A stretch of 64,000 nucleotides of DNA from NCBI GenBank assembly GCA_024748595.1, contig CP072944.1:32001-96000 (forward strand), in the 5' to 3' direction. Numbering within the stretch: position 1 is the stretch's first letter; each line of letters opens with the position of its first letter. The position numbers were made by a program, and so were the translations under genes. This document shows, in pieces, positions 56,933-64,000 of this stretch. The notes under the pieces were generated by a model. It saw only the letters and a program-made list of their open reading frames with translations. It did not search any database and had not been told where the DNA came from. The DNA comes from Sodalis sp. Ffu (GTDB taxonomy: Bacteria; Pseudomonadota; Gammaproteobacteria; Enterobacterales; Enterobacteriaceae).

Positions 56933-57274
56933 TGAATACGGACGGCATTTGATCTTGATAGAGTTAAGATCAGCAGTTTTCGTGATTATGACCGCTAATT
57001 AGAGATTTGATAATAAATTTTACGGTCAGTGTTATTGTATGTAAGTTGTCTGTTGGATACGCTTATATGGACATTATCTAGCGTTGTAAAGCTATTTTGT
57101 TGCCTTGACCAGCTAAGCTAAACATTTATATGGGGGGGAGCTGGTTTATTATCTTAAATGTGAAGTGTAATTGGGTGTAGTAGTTAACTCCTGACATGAT
57201 TGCTGTAGTTCGGTTGAGTGTATGTTGCCGTCGTTAGGGCTCATTTTTAATTGCTATATTAAAAAACATTGATT
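56933..57274. other. Spacer between dapE and ypfN
   Basis: No gene or clear terminator. In E. coli ypfN follows dapE almost directly, so this spacer has grown by insertion. Confidence 0.3.
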
Positions 57275-57286
57275 AAGGAGTCAAAT

Positions 57287-57472
57287 ATGGGATGGTTAGT
57301 GGATTATTGGTGGTTTATATTGCTGGTCCTGACGGGAATTCTGATAAATAGTATCAAGGCTCTGTACCTGATGGATGTATCCAATTACCTAAAAAATCGT
57401 CTGACGCAGTCGTCGCATTGGGATAATAATGTCCAGTGGGACGATGAAGATGATTGGGCGGAAAAAAAATAA
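57287..57472 (+). CDS. ypfN: Small membrane protein YpfN (UPF0370)
   Basis: A 61-residue protein with one N-terminal membrane segment (WWFILLVLTGILINSI) and an acidic Trp-rich tail (VQWDDEDDWAEKK). This layout matches E. coli YpfN (66 residues), which also follows dapE. The ATG at 57287 is preceded by AAGGAG at the ideal distance; the open frame extends six codons upstream without support. Function is unknown. Survival in such a reduced region, with a strong ribosome-binding site, suggests that it is still used. Confidence 0.85.
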   Translation: MGWLVDYWWFILLVLTGILINSIKALYLMDVSNYLKNRLTQSSHWDNNVQWDDEDDWAEKK

Positions 57473-57589
57473 AGTGATTATTCTAATAATATTCAAATAG
57501 CTTTGTTGAATAAATAGAATTTTTCTAACTAATGTTAAGTGTTAAGGTGATATCATCAACGTCTTCAGGAAAAAATCAAAATTTTAAAT

Positions 57590-58120
57590 TACTAATTAAA
57601 GGAAGCAAACAGTTCTGTATCAAACGCGGATTATTGATGTGTTATTGTTAATAATTTATTTGTTTCTAACTGGTATATTAAAGAATAAAATTGCTCAAAA
57701 AGGGGTGCATACCTTAATTTGAACATAAGTATCATAATTGTATTGATGTAAAAAACTTTCGACTGGATATGACGATAAAATTTTTCATTTACGTTGTTGC
57801 TCAGCCTCAGACGAGCCTACATAAGTAGTAGGGATAAACCTAATGCTATGATAAAACCGCGACACGCGGCAAAATTATTCGGTATTGTTACTGAGGCTGT
57901 TGAGCTGAAGTTGATTGGAAAGTCATAATATATGGTGAGGAAAAAACGCTATATGTATGGCAAGCAACATGTAGCGATCGATATTTACGAATGAAATCCT
58001 ATCATCAGATGCGATGATCACTACTTGAGTTTTGCAGCAAAATATGTCAAAAAATTAGGCAGTCACCAATCAAGATATGTCTATGGTATATGTATGGGAT
58101 AAAATTATTCAATTAAGTAT
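57590..58120 (+). mobile_element. Decayed IS5-family transposase copy
   Basis: aaacgcggattattgatgtg (near 57622) encodes KRGLLM. Further on come NAMIKP (~57840), EVDWKVIIYGEEK (~57908-57945; compare GEWKVRxHGEEKRR), and VAIDIYE (~57975; compare LAVDxxTHE). Stops and indels are frequent. The shared stretch aataaaattgctcaaaa also occurs at 14379. Confidence 0.65.
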
Positions 58121-58284
58121 GGTTATCATTGGACGAGTAGCTTGAAGAATGTTTAGTAACGACACTTATAAAAAAGATTGCCCCCATCCCAACGTACCGT
58201 AGATATGTTTGGTTACTTGTTCGTAGGCTCAATTATATCACTCAAATTCTGATGACAACGATCTTTATCCATTTTATTTAAAGT
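58121..58284. other. Spacer before purC remnant
   Basis: No feature can be supported here. Confidence 0.25.
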
Positions 58285-58765
58285 GTTTTTATTTTAAAAA
58301 TGGTTGCCATCCAGGAAAAATTTATCGTCCAGCACGGCCCCACACGTATATAGTCCTAACTATATCTTAAAGTTCACTAATGAGTTTCACTGACCCAGCC
58401 GAAAGTGGCGCAAGTAAGATTCATTGGTTAATTAAATAGTGGTGGTTGAGAACTAGTCCTTCTTCTATGCGAAAATATTTTACTATCGAACCGGCGGTGC
58501 GGTTGCGGACTACACATTTGGATGGGCATCATATATAATTTTTATTAGTACTTCGTTACCATAAAGCAAGCGTTCGATCTGGGTAGGGATTCCGGACTTG
58601 GCCAGTTTGGTCATAATAAAGTAATTGTATTTGCTATTGACCATGCTATTCGAGCTAATTTTTTCAATGTTTACGTATCGATGTGCAATTTTGGATCGTT
58701 GGCACTAGATGATCCCCAAGTACAGCTTTTAGCGTATGATATAGCAGCGACAAGGTTGTCTATCG
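58285..58765 (-). pseudogene. purC: purC remnant (SAICAR synthetase)
   Basis: On the minus strand, after the bamC remnant as in E. coli dapA-bamC-purC, the sequence reads [13 protein letters not shown] and [20 protein letters not shown] (~58650-58550). In other frames it reads RNRTAGSIVKYFRIEEGLVLN (~58505-58445), then ATFGWVSET (~58408-58383). The N-terminal third is weak (LYHTLKAV), and the C-terminal third is not readable. Stops and frameshifts rule out function. Confidence 0.88.
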
Positions 58766-58774
58766 GACGGAGTA

Positions 58775-59475
58775 TTATCATTGATAATACATAGTGTCGG
58801 TAAATATGTTCAAATAGTATTGAAGAACACATCTATTTCTCGTAGGTGCTGCTTTGTATGTTAAAATTCACAGTTTATCGATGCGGTTGGTATAGTTCAT
58901 CATTCCTTGGTTGACTTTGCTGCTATAGATCAGGCATTTCACCTTCAATGAAGTTTGGTATACTTTATTCTTCAAGTTTAGCTGGGTAGCGTCTAATCTA
59001 TTGTATTGCTATTTTATCGGTACAGGTCCAATTCGTTGATCCAGTCGGGAGCGAGGTTCTATTGCATATTTTGCCGCGAGATAATGGAATTTTTTTGTTT
59101 TTGCCCATCTGTGTCACCTTCGACCAAAAATAGTGATTCTGGATGTTGTTTTTCAGTTGGAACAGCGGTATCAGTTATGTATTGAGAGCGGAATTTTTTC
59201 AATAAAGTCAATGGTTGCACCGGTGGTTGGATATCCAATTTTTTACCAACTACACCATTATGTATGGCTAATGGAATATCATAGTTACTATTCACCACGG
59301 GAAGAATCATGCCATCGGGACTATTAAGCGCGTGTAGCGCAGGTGCTTTCAGATATGTTTCATTTCCATTTACCTGATATTTATAGTGCTGATCATTAGC
59401 ACAGGCTTCCAGTAGTATAACAAGCGATATGTTAATTATTTTGGTTACTAGCGACTTTTGTATTGAACAAATCAT
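58775..59475 (-). pseudogene. bamC: bamC (nlpB) remnant, outer-membrane assembly lipoprotein
   Basis: BamC is an accessory lipoprotein of the BAM complex. The frame starting at 59475 is open for 138 codons and reads as the BamC N-terminus: SVQKSR-like start, lipobox LLEACAND, YKYQVNGNETYLKAP, GMILPVVNSNYDIP, VGKKLDIQPPVQPL. It then runs out of register after LVEGDTDG. Further pieces follow in shifted frames: LAPDWINELD, QYNRLD (~58995) and GMMNYTNRIDK (~58890). The full protein has about 344 residues. A truncated lipoprotein could in principle still be made from the first 138 codons. It starts on the last base of the dapA stop (TAATG). Confidence 0.85.
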
Positions 59476-60368
59476 TAGCTCTCCCTAGGAATTAACAAAC
59501 CTACATCAGTTAATGCCTGTTTCACCACGTGGCTGCTTGCCTCAGATAAAGACGTCATTGGCAGGCGTAAAGTATCGGTCGCCATTAATCCCAATGCTTT
59601 ACAAGCCCATTTAACCGGTATTGGGCTTGGTTCAGAAAATAGTTTCTGATGCAGAGGCATCAAGCGTTGATTAAGGCGACGTGCGTCGAAGAAATTGCCT
59701 TCGGCAGCTAGTGCGCAAAGTTGCACCATTTCCTTTGCGGCGACATTTGCCGTGACGGAAATGACTCCTTTGCCGCCCAATTGCATGAAGTCCAGCGCAG
59801 TGGCATCGTCGCCGCTTAGCAGAATGAAATCTTCATTGACTAGCTCTTGGATTTGTCTAATACGGCTTAAGTTTCCCGTAGCTTCTTTAATACCGATAAT
59901 ATTTTTTATTTCTGCCAAGCGAGCCACGGCAGGTGGTAGCATATCACAACCAGTACGCGCCGGTACATTATATAGGATCAGCGGTAAATCTGTGCTTTCT
60001 GCGATAGCTTTGAAGTGCTGAAATAGTCCTTCCTGGTTTGGTAGGTTATAATACGGCGTTACGCTCAGGCAGCCCACTAGGCCGCTGTCGTTGAAGCGAC
60101 GGGTCAGCGATACGGCTTCGGAGGTTGAATTGGCGCCGGTGCCGGCGATGATAGGCACGCGGCCGTCGCTGAGCTCAATGGTCCACATCACCACATTACT
60201 GTGCTCTTCGGGGCTTAGGGTGGACGTTTCTCCGGTTGTTCCTACAGCAACAATCGCTGCAGTGCCACTGGCTATATGATAATCGATTAATTTTTTTAGG
60301 CTGACCCGATCGATGGCACCTTTTTCGTCCATCGGAGTAACCAGTGCAACTATGCTTCCCGTAAACAT
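59475..60368 (-). CDS. dapA: 4-hydroxy-tetrahydrodipicolinate synthase
   Basis: DapA condenses pyruvate with aspartate semialdehyde, the first step committed to DAP and lysine. The ATG at 60368 ([17 protein letters not shown]) follows GGAGGGA; five more codons are open upstream. The 297-residue TIM-barrel protein keeps the Schiff-base Lys in IGIKEATGN, the catalytic Tyr in LYNVPARTG, and the Thr pair in [10 protein letters not shown]. With dapE it indicates that the DAP branch is kept. It overlaps the bamC remnant by one base. Confidence 0.97.
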   Translation of the reverse strand: MFTGSIVALVTPMDEKGAIDRVSLKKLIDYHIASGTAAIVAVGTTGETSTLSPEEHSNVVMWTIELSDGRVPIIAGTGANSTSEAVSLTRRFNDSGLVGCLSVTPYYNLPNQEGLFQHFKAIAESTDLPLILYNVPARTGCDMLPPAVARLAEIKNIIGIKEATGNLSRIRQIQELVNEDFILLSGDDATALDFMQLGGKGVISVTANVAAKEMVQLCALAAEGNFFDARRLNQRLMPLHQKLFSEPSPIPVKWACKALGLMATDTLRLPMTSLSEASSHVVKQALTDVGLLIPRES

Positions 60369-60383
60369 TGACTGTCCCTCCAC

Positions 60384-60529
60384 AAACAGGTTGTTTATGG
60401 TACTTTTGTCACCTATCTAAAATCAAGCGCCCATCGTCCTGGTGAGGGCTTGTCAGCATGGTATTTTTTAGGATTACCATGTAAATAGCTTTTTGAATAA
60501 ATCGGACTTTATTTCATGATATGAAAGGT
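60384..60529. other. Short divergent spacer upstream of dapA
   Basis: No promoter could be assigned with confidence. Confidence 0.25.
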
Positions 60530-61060
60530 AGATCACGCAGGTTTCATAAAATCATTCATTGGGCTCTAATGCTTTATGGATTATTGATGTTTTGGTTGGA
60601 TATTTCAGCCATATTTATCTAGAACAAAATACAAAAATGGTTATCTGTATTCTAGGAAATTGCCATTGACTATATTGATATTAAAACAAATCATTTACTT
60701 AATGTTGTGAGCATTACAAGATTTTATGATTCCATTTGTAGTTTATGAATGTTTTTACGTAGTCAGGATTATACTTAATTATTCATATTTCTATTGCCGC
60801 TACTGGGTTATAGGTATTTAGTAAATAAAAATGGAAATTAAAACTCATAGATAAGGAAATCTTCGTATATGGTGTAAAAGCACCATATAGTTAGGGTATC
60901 ATAAATCGTACACTTTGACTTGTCTCGAAATAATATGGAGGATGCCGCGGCACAATTTGGTTGTTTGCAGAAATATACCGAAAAATTTAAAGATGCTACT
61001 GCCGATGAAGATGTGATATACATGGTAACTATGATGTGTAGCTAGCGATGGAACGTGCGT
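60530..61060 (+). mobile_element. Decayed IS5-family transposase copy
   Basis: A long readable copy: GLLMFWLDISAI (~60577-60612; compare RGSLxFWLDxxAI), HLLNVVSITRFYDSI (~60695-60735; compare LxLRALQGFxDSIF), LRSQDY (~60756), then from 60918 FDLSRNNMEDAAAQFG and TEKFKDATADEDV (compare ADLSLNNVTDAEALPG and THRKIxAASADGAYDT, the second catalytic Asp region). A hairpin (tatatggtg/caccatata, 60866-60889) splits it. The minus-strand frames here are antisense shadows. Confidence 0.78.
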
Positions 61061-61184
61061 TGATTGAATCAAATAACTCAGTTTAGGTGTGACTGTCATT
61101 AAACTAGTAGTTTAAACAATCTATAAGAGACTTTTAAATTGAGAAAAAGGTTTCTCGATGGCTAGATATTTAACAAAGTTTACG

Positions 61185-61480
61185 TAAATCACAACTACAG
61201 TAATACTATCTCTGGTAATCACTGCCTTGTTACCAATTGGCCCTGTACATCAATACATTACCGCATGTCGGTAGTTGTGGTCTGATTTAGGATATAGGTG
61301 CACCAGTTGGGTAAAACTTCGGTTGGCATTATATTGCCCAATATTGAATTCTATCCGTGGAAGAAAGATAAGATGAATATAATTATAGTCATAATGCGCA
61401 TGAACGTTAAGGAGCCATATCTGAGGTTCATACTGTAATAGAAATAGAAATAAATAATATAGCAGGATGTTTCATCAATT
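61185..61480 (+). pseudogene. gcvR: gcvR remnant (glycine cleavage regulator)
   Basis: The plus strand reads LVITALLPIGPVHQYITACR (from 61213), matching LVITALGADRPGIVNTITRH at the start of the GcvR ACT domain, and MNIIIVIMRMN near 61375, close to LDLLIVMKRT. It lies between dapA and bcp, where E. coli has gcvR. Most of the gene is missing and stops follow. Confidence 0.75.
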
Positions 61481-61551
61481 CTGTATAGAATTGAATGAGC
61501 AAGGCAGTATTATTATCCATTAATAGTATCAGGGAAAAGACGGAGTATCCA

Positions 61552-62019
61552 ATGATGCCACTGAAAGCCGGAGATACAGCACCGCAATTTATCTTACCCG
61601 ATCAGGACGGTGAACTAATTAGTTTTAGCGACTTCCAGGGACAAAGAGTGTTGGTTTATTTTTATCCCAAAGCAATGACTCCTGGCTGTACGGTACAGGC
61701 ATGCGGTCTGCGTGACAATATGGATGATTTTAAAAAGGTCGGAGTTGAAGTGCTAGGCATCAGCCCCGATAAGTCTGAGAAATTATCCCTATTCACCGAC
61801 AAAGAACTACTAAACTTTACACTGCTATCGGATGAAGAGCACCAGGTCGCCAGTCAGTTTGGAGTTTGGGGTGAAAAAATTTTTATGGGAAAGACCTACG
61901 ATGGCATTCACCGCATCAGTTTTTTGGTGGGTAAAAACGGCATTATTGAGAAAGTGTTCGATGATTTTAAAATTAGCAATCATCATAATATTGTGCTGAA
62001 GTATCTGAAAATTGCTTGA
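61552..62019 (+). CDS. bcp: Thiol peroxidase Bcp (peroxiredoxin Q)
   Basis: Bcp reduces hydroperoxides with thioredoxin. The ATG at 61552 (MMPLKAGDTAPQFILPDQDG) follows GGAG by six bases and agrees with the family start; the open frame reaches 19 codons further back without similarity. The 155-residue product has the peroxidatic and second Cys in TPGCTVQACGLRD, plus LLSDEEHQVASQFGVWGEK and the C-terminal DDFKISNHH. A dead gcvR precedes it and a dead bepA follows at once. Confidence 0.96.
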   Translation: MMPLKAGDTAPQFILPDQDGELISFSDFQGQRVLVYFYPKAMTPGCTVQACGLRDNMDDFKKVGVEVLGISPDKSEKLSLFTDKELLNFTLLSDEEHQVASQFGVWGEKIFMGKTYDGIHRISFLVGKNGIIEKVFDDFKISNHHNIVLKYLKIA

Positions 62020-62029
62020 ATCGAGAGCT

Positions 62030-62540
62030 TGATGGGTTGTCTAGTGCTAGTAATTGGCAACGTCGGCAACATCATTGGCTGATAAAATGCAGTAATCATT
62101 TACCGGATATAGGTGCGCTTGTCAACTTGGTGTGCATGTCAATAAGCATTTTTTTGATTCGCAATATCTATGATATTGCATACCACATAATAAGTATACT
62201 GGTACTTAAAGAGAAGTGGTTTAAAATAGCCCATGAACTCTTCCATGTGATCCAGCACTATTTATTGCGTGGGGGTATGGGAGAGCATCGCTCGATACCC
62301 AGTTTTTGAGTTTAATTCTAATATTATATCATTGTTAACTCGTAGTTAACTAGGAATGGCAGCACTGAGCAGTACTATAATACCGGGTAGGCCATATAGA
62401 GGTTAACTTCATTTTTTTAGGGTATAGTAAATAGGACCGTGTCTCATCCTGCAAAGTTGCTGCAGTGCGGTAGTTTCGTTTGTAGGCGATGTCATCTTGC
62501 TGCACGTGCCATCATCCAGCTGGGTGAGTTAGTGCCCGAA
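62030..62540 (+). pseudogene. bepA: bepA (yfgC) remnant, periplasmic metalloprotease
   Basis: BepA is a periplasmic protease/chaperone for outer-membrane proteins. An open stretch ending near 62307 reads HLPDIGAL (compare TLPDMGTS at the mature N-terminus), then KIAHELFHVIQHYLLRG and GEHRSIPSF, matching [28 protein letters not shown] with its HExxH zinc motif. The roughly 110 residues usually between these parts are shrunk to about 40. A C-terminal trace (LAARAIIQLGELVPE) lies near 62495-62540. The place before hda matches E. coli perM-bepA-yfgD-hda. Confidence 0.75.
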
Positions 62541-62769
62541 TGAGCATAATGCCAATTCGGTATTGCTGTTAAACCTGTCTAACGCTTATGTTCAATGGTC
62601 AGTATAATAGCTATGTTATCCGTATTTTTAATCGTTATACTTTCTCCTAATGTAAGTGTGATACTAACGGTTGGATTTTTGTCTCAGTCTTACTCCGTTT
62701 ATGTCTTAAGAGATCAAAAATTGGCTATATGTGCGGAAGTGCGGGATTAGATTATAGGGGATTGTAGAG
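62541..62769. other. Spacer before hda 3' end; former yfgD position
   Basis: No yfgD (arsenate reductase-like) trace can be read. Confidence 0.3.
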
Positions 62770-62796
62770 CCGCCAGTTTTCAGTTGAAATTGGCGG
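62770..62796. repeat. Perfect-stem hairpin downstream of hda
   Basis: ccgccagttt/aaattggcgg (10 bp with one G-T pair, 7-base loop) is followed on the plus strand by TTGTCTTA. It could end transcripts from either side, but neither tail is strongly T-rich. Confidence 0.5.
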
Positions 62797-62934
62797 TTGT
62801 CTTACTGATGGTGTTTTGCAATCATGCATTGATCAGCTTTGGTAAAATCAGTAGTGTTTTGCTAAATATCAAAAAGGATTGCGTGGTTGCTTTTGCTTCT
62901 GCTGTAAGGAGATACACAACTTGCTGTTGAGGTG

Positions 62935-63639
62935 CTACAGGCGTAAAATTTCTTTGACGAAAGGGATGGTTAGCTTGCGCTGGGCACAAATGGAGGCATG
63001 ATCTAGCTTATCCAGCGTTACCGCAAGGGTCCGCATATCCCTTTCCAGGCGTTTAAGCAAGAAACTGCTGACATCTTCCGGCAATTCAAAACCACGCAGT
63101 CTAGCACGTAACTGCAGAGCGTTGCCTTTTTCTTGGTCTGATAGTGGTTGCAGACGATAAATTTGCCCCCAATCTAGGCGAGAGGCCAGATCAGGTAGGC
63201 TAGGTTTAAGCTGGCGAGGCGGACAGTTGCCGCTAATAATAAGCCGGGTAAGTCCAGTTTCTTGAATGCGGTTAAATAAGTTGAAGATGGCCATTTCCCA
63301 CGGTGGGTCGCGCACTATACACTCAATATTATCGATAGTCACCAACGCTAGCTGTTCCATCCCCTCCAAGACTTCTGGTACGAACCAGGTACGCTTATCC
63401 AGCGGTACGTAGCCTACAGCTTGTCCAAGGGCCGATAGTTCCGCACAGGCGGCAAGCATTAAATGGCTGCGGCCACTGCCCCCTTTACGCGACCAAAAAT
63501 AGAGATAACTTTCCTGTTCACGGAACAGGATGCTTTGTAACGCAGCTAATAATGAACGATTTTCGCCAGGGTAAAAACTAGCGAATGTCTCGTCTTCAGG
63601 GAAATAAAGCGGTAAAGAAAGCTGTGCCGTCGTGTTCAG
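62935..63639 (-). CDS. hda: DnaA regulatory inactivator Hda
   Basis: Hda, with the DNA-bound beta clamp, promotes hydrolysis of DnaA-ATP to stop re-initiation. The product has the clamp-binding QLSLPL near the N-terminus, a Walker A-type GGSGRSHL, the Walker B-type LVTIDNIE, and AAA+ sensor segments ([39 protein letters not shown]). I place the start at a CTG (63639), giving [17 protein letters not shown] and 234 residues. E. coli hda also starts at CTG after GAGGTAGTT, and the same GAGGTAGTT stands here. An in-frame ATG at 63684 would add 15 residues and is the conservative alternative. Confidence 0.93.
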   Translation of the reverse strand: MNTTAQLSLPLYFPEDETFASFYPGENRSLLAALQSILFREQESYLYFWSRKGGSGRSHLMLAACAELSALGQAVGYVPLDKRTWFVPEVLEGMEQLALVTIDNIECIVRDPPWEMAIFNLFNRIQETGLTRLIISGNCPPRQLKPSLPDLASRLDWGQIYRLQPLSDQEKGNALQLRARLRGFELPEDVSSFLLKRLERDMRTLAVTLDKLDHASICAQRKLTIPFVKEILRL

Positions 63640-64000
63640 AACTACCTCTTCTATATCTTGCAAAAAACTTATAAAGTTTACCATAGATTAGCACAGCTAA
63701 TGAATGCTTCTAGTGGAGACTTCGTATTGCGGTCTGACTTGTTATGCTGGACGGTGATCAGAGTTGACTTTTTTGTGTTACTTGTCTCTATTCATATTTT
63801 TTATTTTTGGTAAAGCGCAATGGTGTGTTTTGTCAAGCCAACGGACTCGCTCTCGGTGTTTGTCAAACGGTATCAGCATTCCTTTAGGTCCCATTTAAAA
63901 AAAGAGGCGTATTCCTAGAGTGCAAGGATTTTTTACCACAAAATAGCGTAATAACATAAGTCTGAGTGAGATATCCACCACTGTTACCAACTGTCATGTC
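63640..64000. other. Spacer upstream of hda to window end
   Basis: E. coli has uraA and upp upstream of hda. No trace of either is readable in the remaining 360 bases. Confidence 0.3.

Noticed and set aside
60838-61099. Two minus-strand open frames between dapA and bcp
   Set aside because: They are antisense to a plus-strand transposase remnant with clear ADLSLNN- and ADGAYDT-like segments.
62016-62309. 97-codon open frame after bcp as a novel small protein
   Set aside because: Its HELFHVIQHYLLRG segment and position identify it as part of the bepA remnant, not a new gene.

Overview
The window reads as a chromosome segment of a gammaproteobacterial (Enterobacterales-type) insect endosymbiont in advanced genome decay, probably Sodalis-allied; the lineage is an inference from protein similarity to E. 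coli, gene order and the state of decay. About 29 intact protein genes fill roughly half of the 64 kb. Nearly all encode core functions: transcription, translation, replication, cell wall, lysine/DAP and cofactor synthesis. The rest is AT-rich DNA. Much of it can still be read as frameshifted, deleted remains of the genes that E. coli has at the same places (spoT, glnL, glnG, purD, purC, bamC, gcvR, bepA), or as about seventeen decayed copies of one IS5-family transposase gene.

Layout. 1-6.8 kb: IS remnant, then rpsU-dnaG-rpoD and a tRNA-Ile2 gene. 6.8-9.4 kb: gmk-rpoZ with a collapsed spoT behind them. 9.4-18.5 kb: engB, remains of glnG and glnL, then glnA divergent from typA with NtrC-type enhancer sites still between them. 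18.9-22.7 kb: polA and dsbA. 23.6-24.9 kb: a gutted rRNA operon keeping its P2-like promoter, boxA leader, tRNA-Glu, 5S gene and terminator while 16S and 23S have eroded. 25.5-31.3 kb: purH, purD remnant, hupA, hemE. 33-47 kb: secE-nusG-rplKAJL-rpoBC (minus strand) behind the thrU-tyrU-glyT-thrT tRNA cluster; tufB is missing. 47-52 kb: coaA, birA, murB. 52-55.8 kb: a long stretch I cannot resolve. 55.8-64 kb: dapE-ypfN, remains of purC and bamC, dapA, gcvR remnant, bcp, bepA remnant and hda.

The pattern is retention of the information-processing core with loss of regulation and of branch steps. Stringent response (spoT) and nitrogen control (glnL/glnG) are dead here. Purine synthesis keeps PurH but not PurD or PurC, which suggests PurH serves AICAR recycling. 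PolA is full length, but three of the conserved acidic residues of its 3'-5' proofreading site are Asn, which should abolish editing. I found no new multi-gene system; the most notable items are the PolA change, the chimeric rRNA operon remnant, and many perfect inverted repeats, several of them inside pseudogenes.
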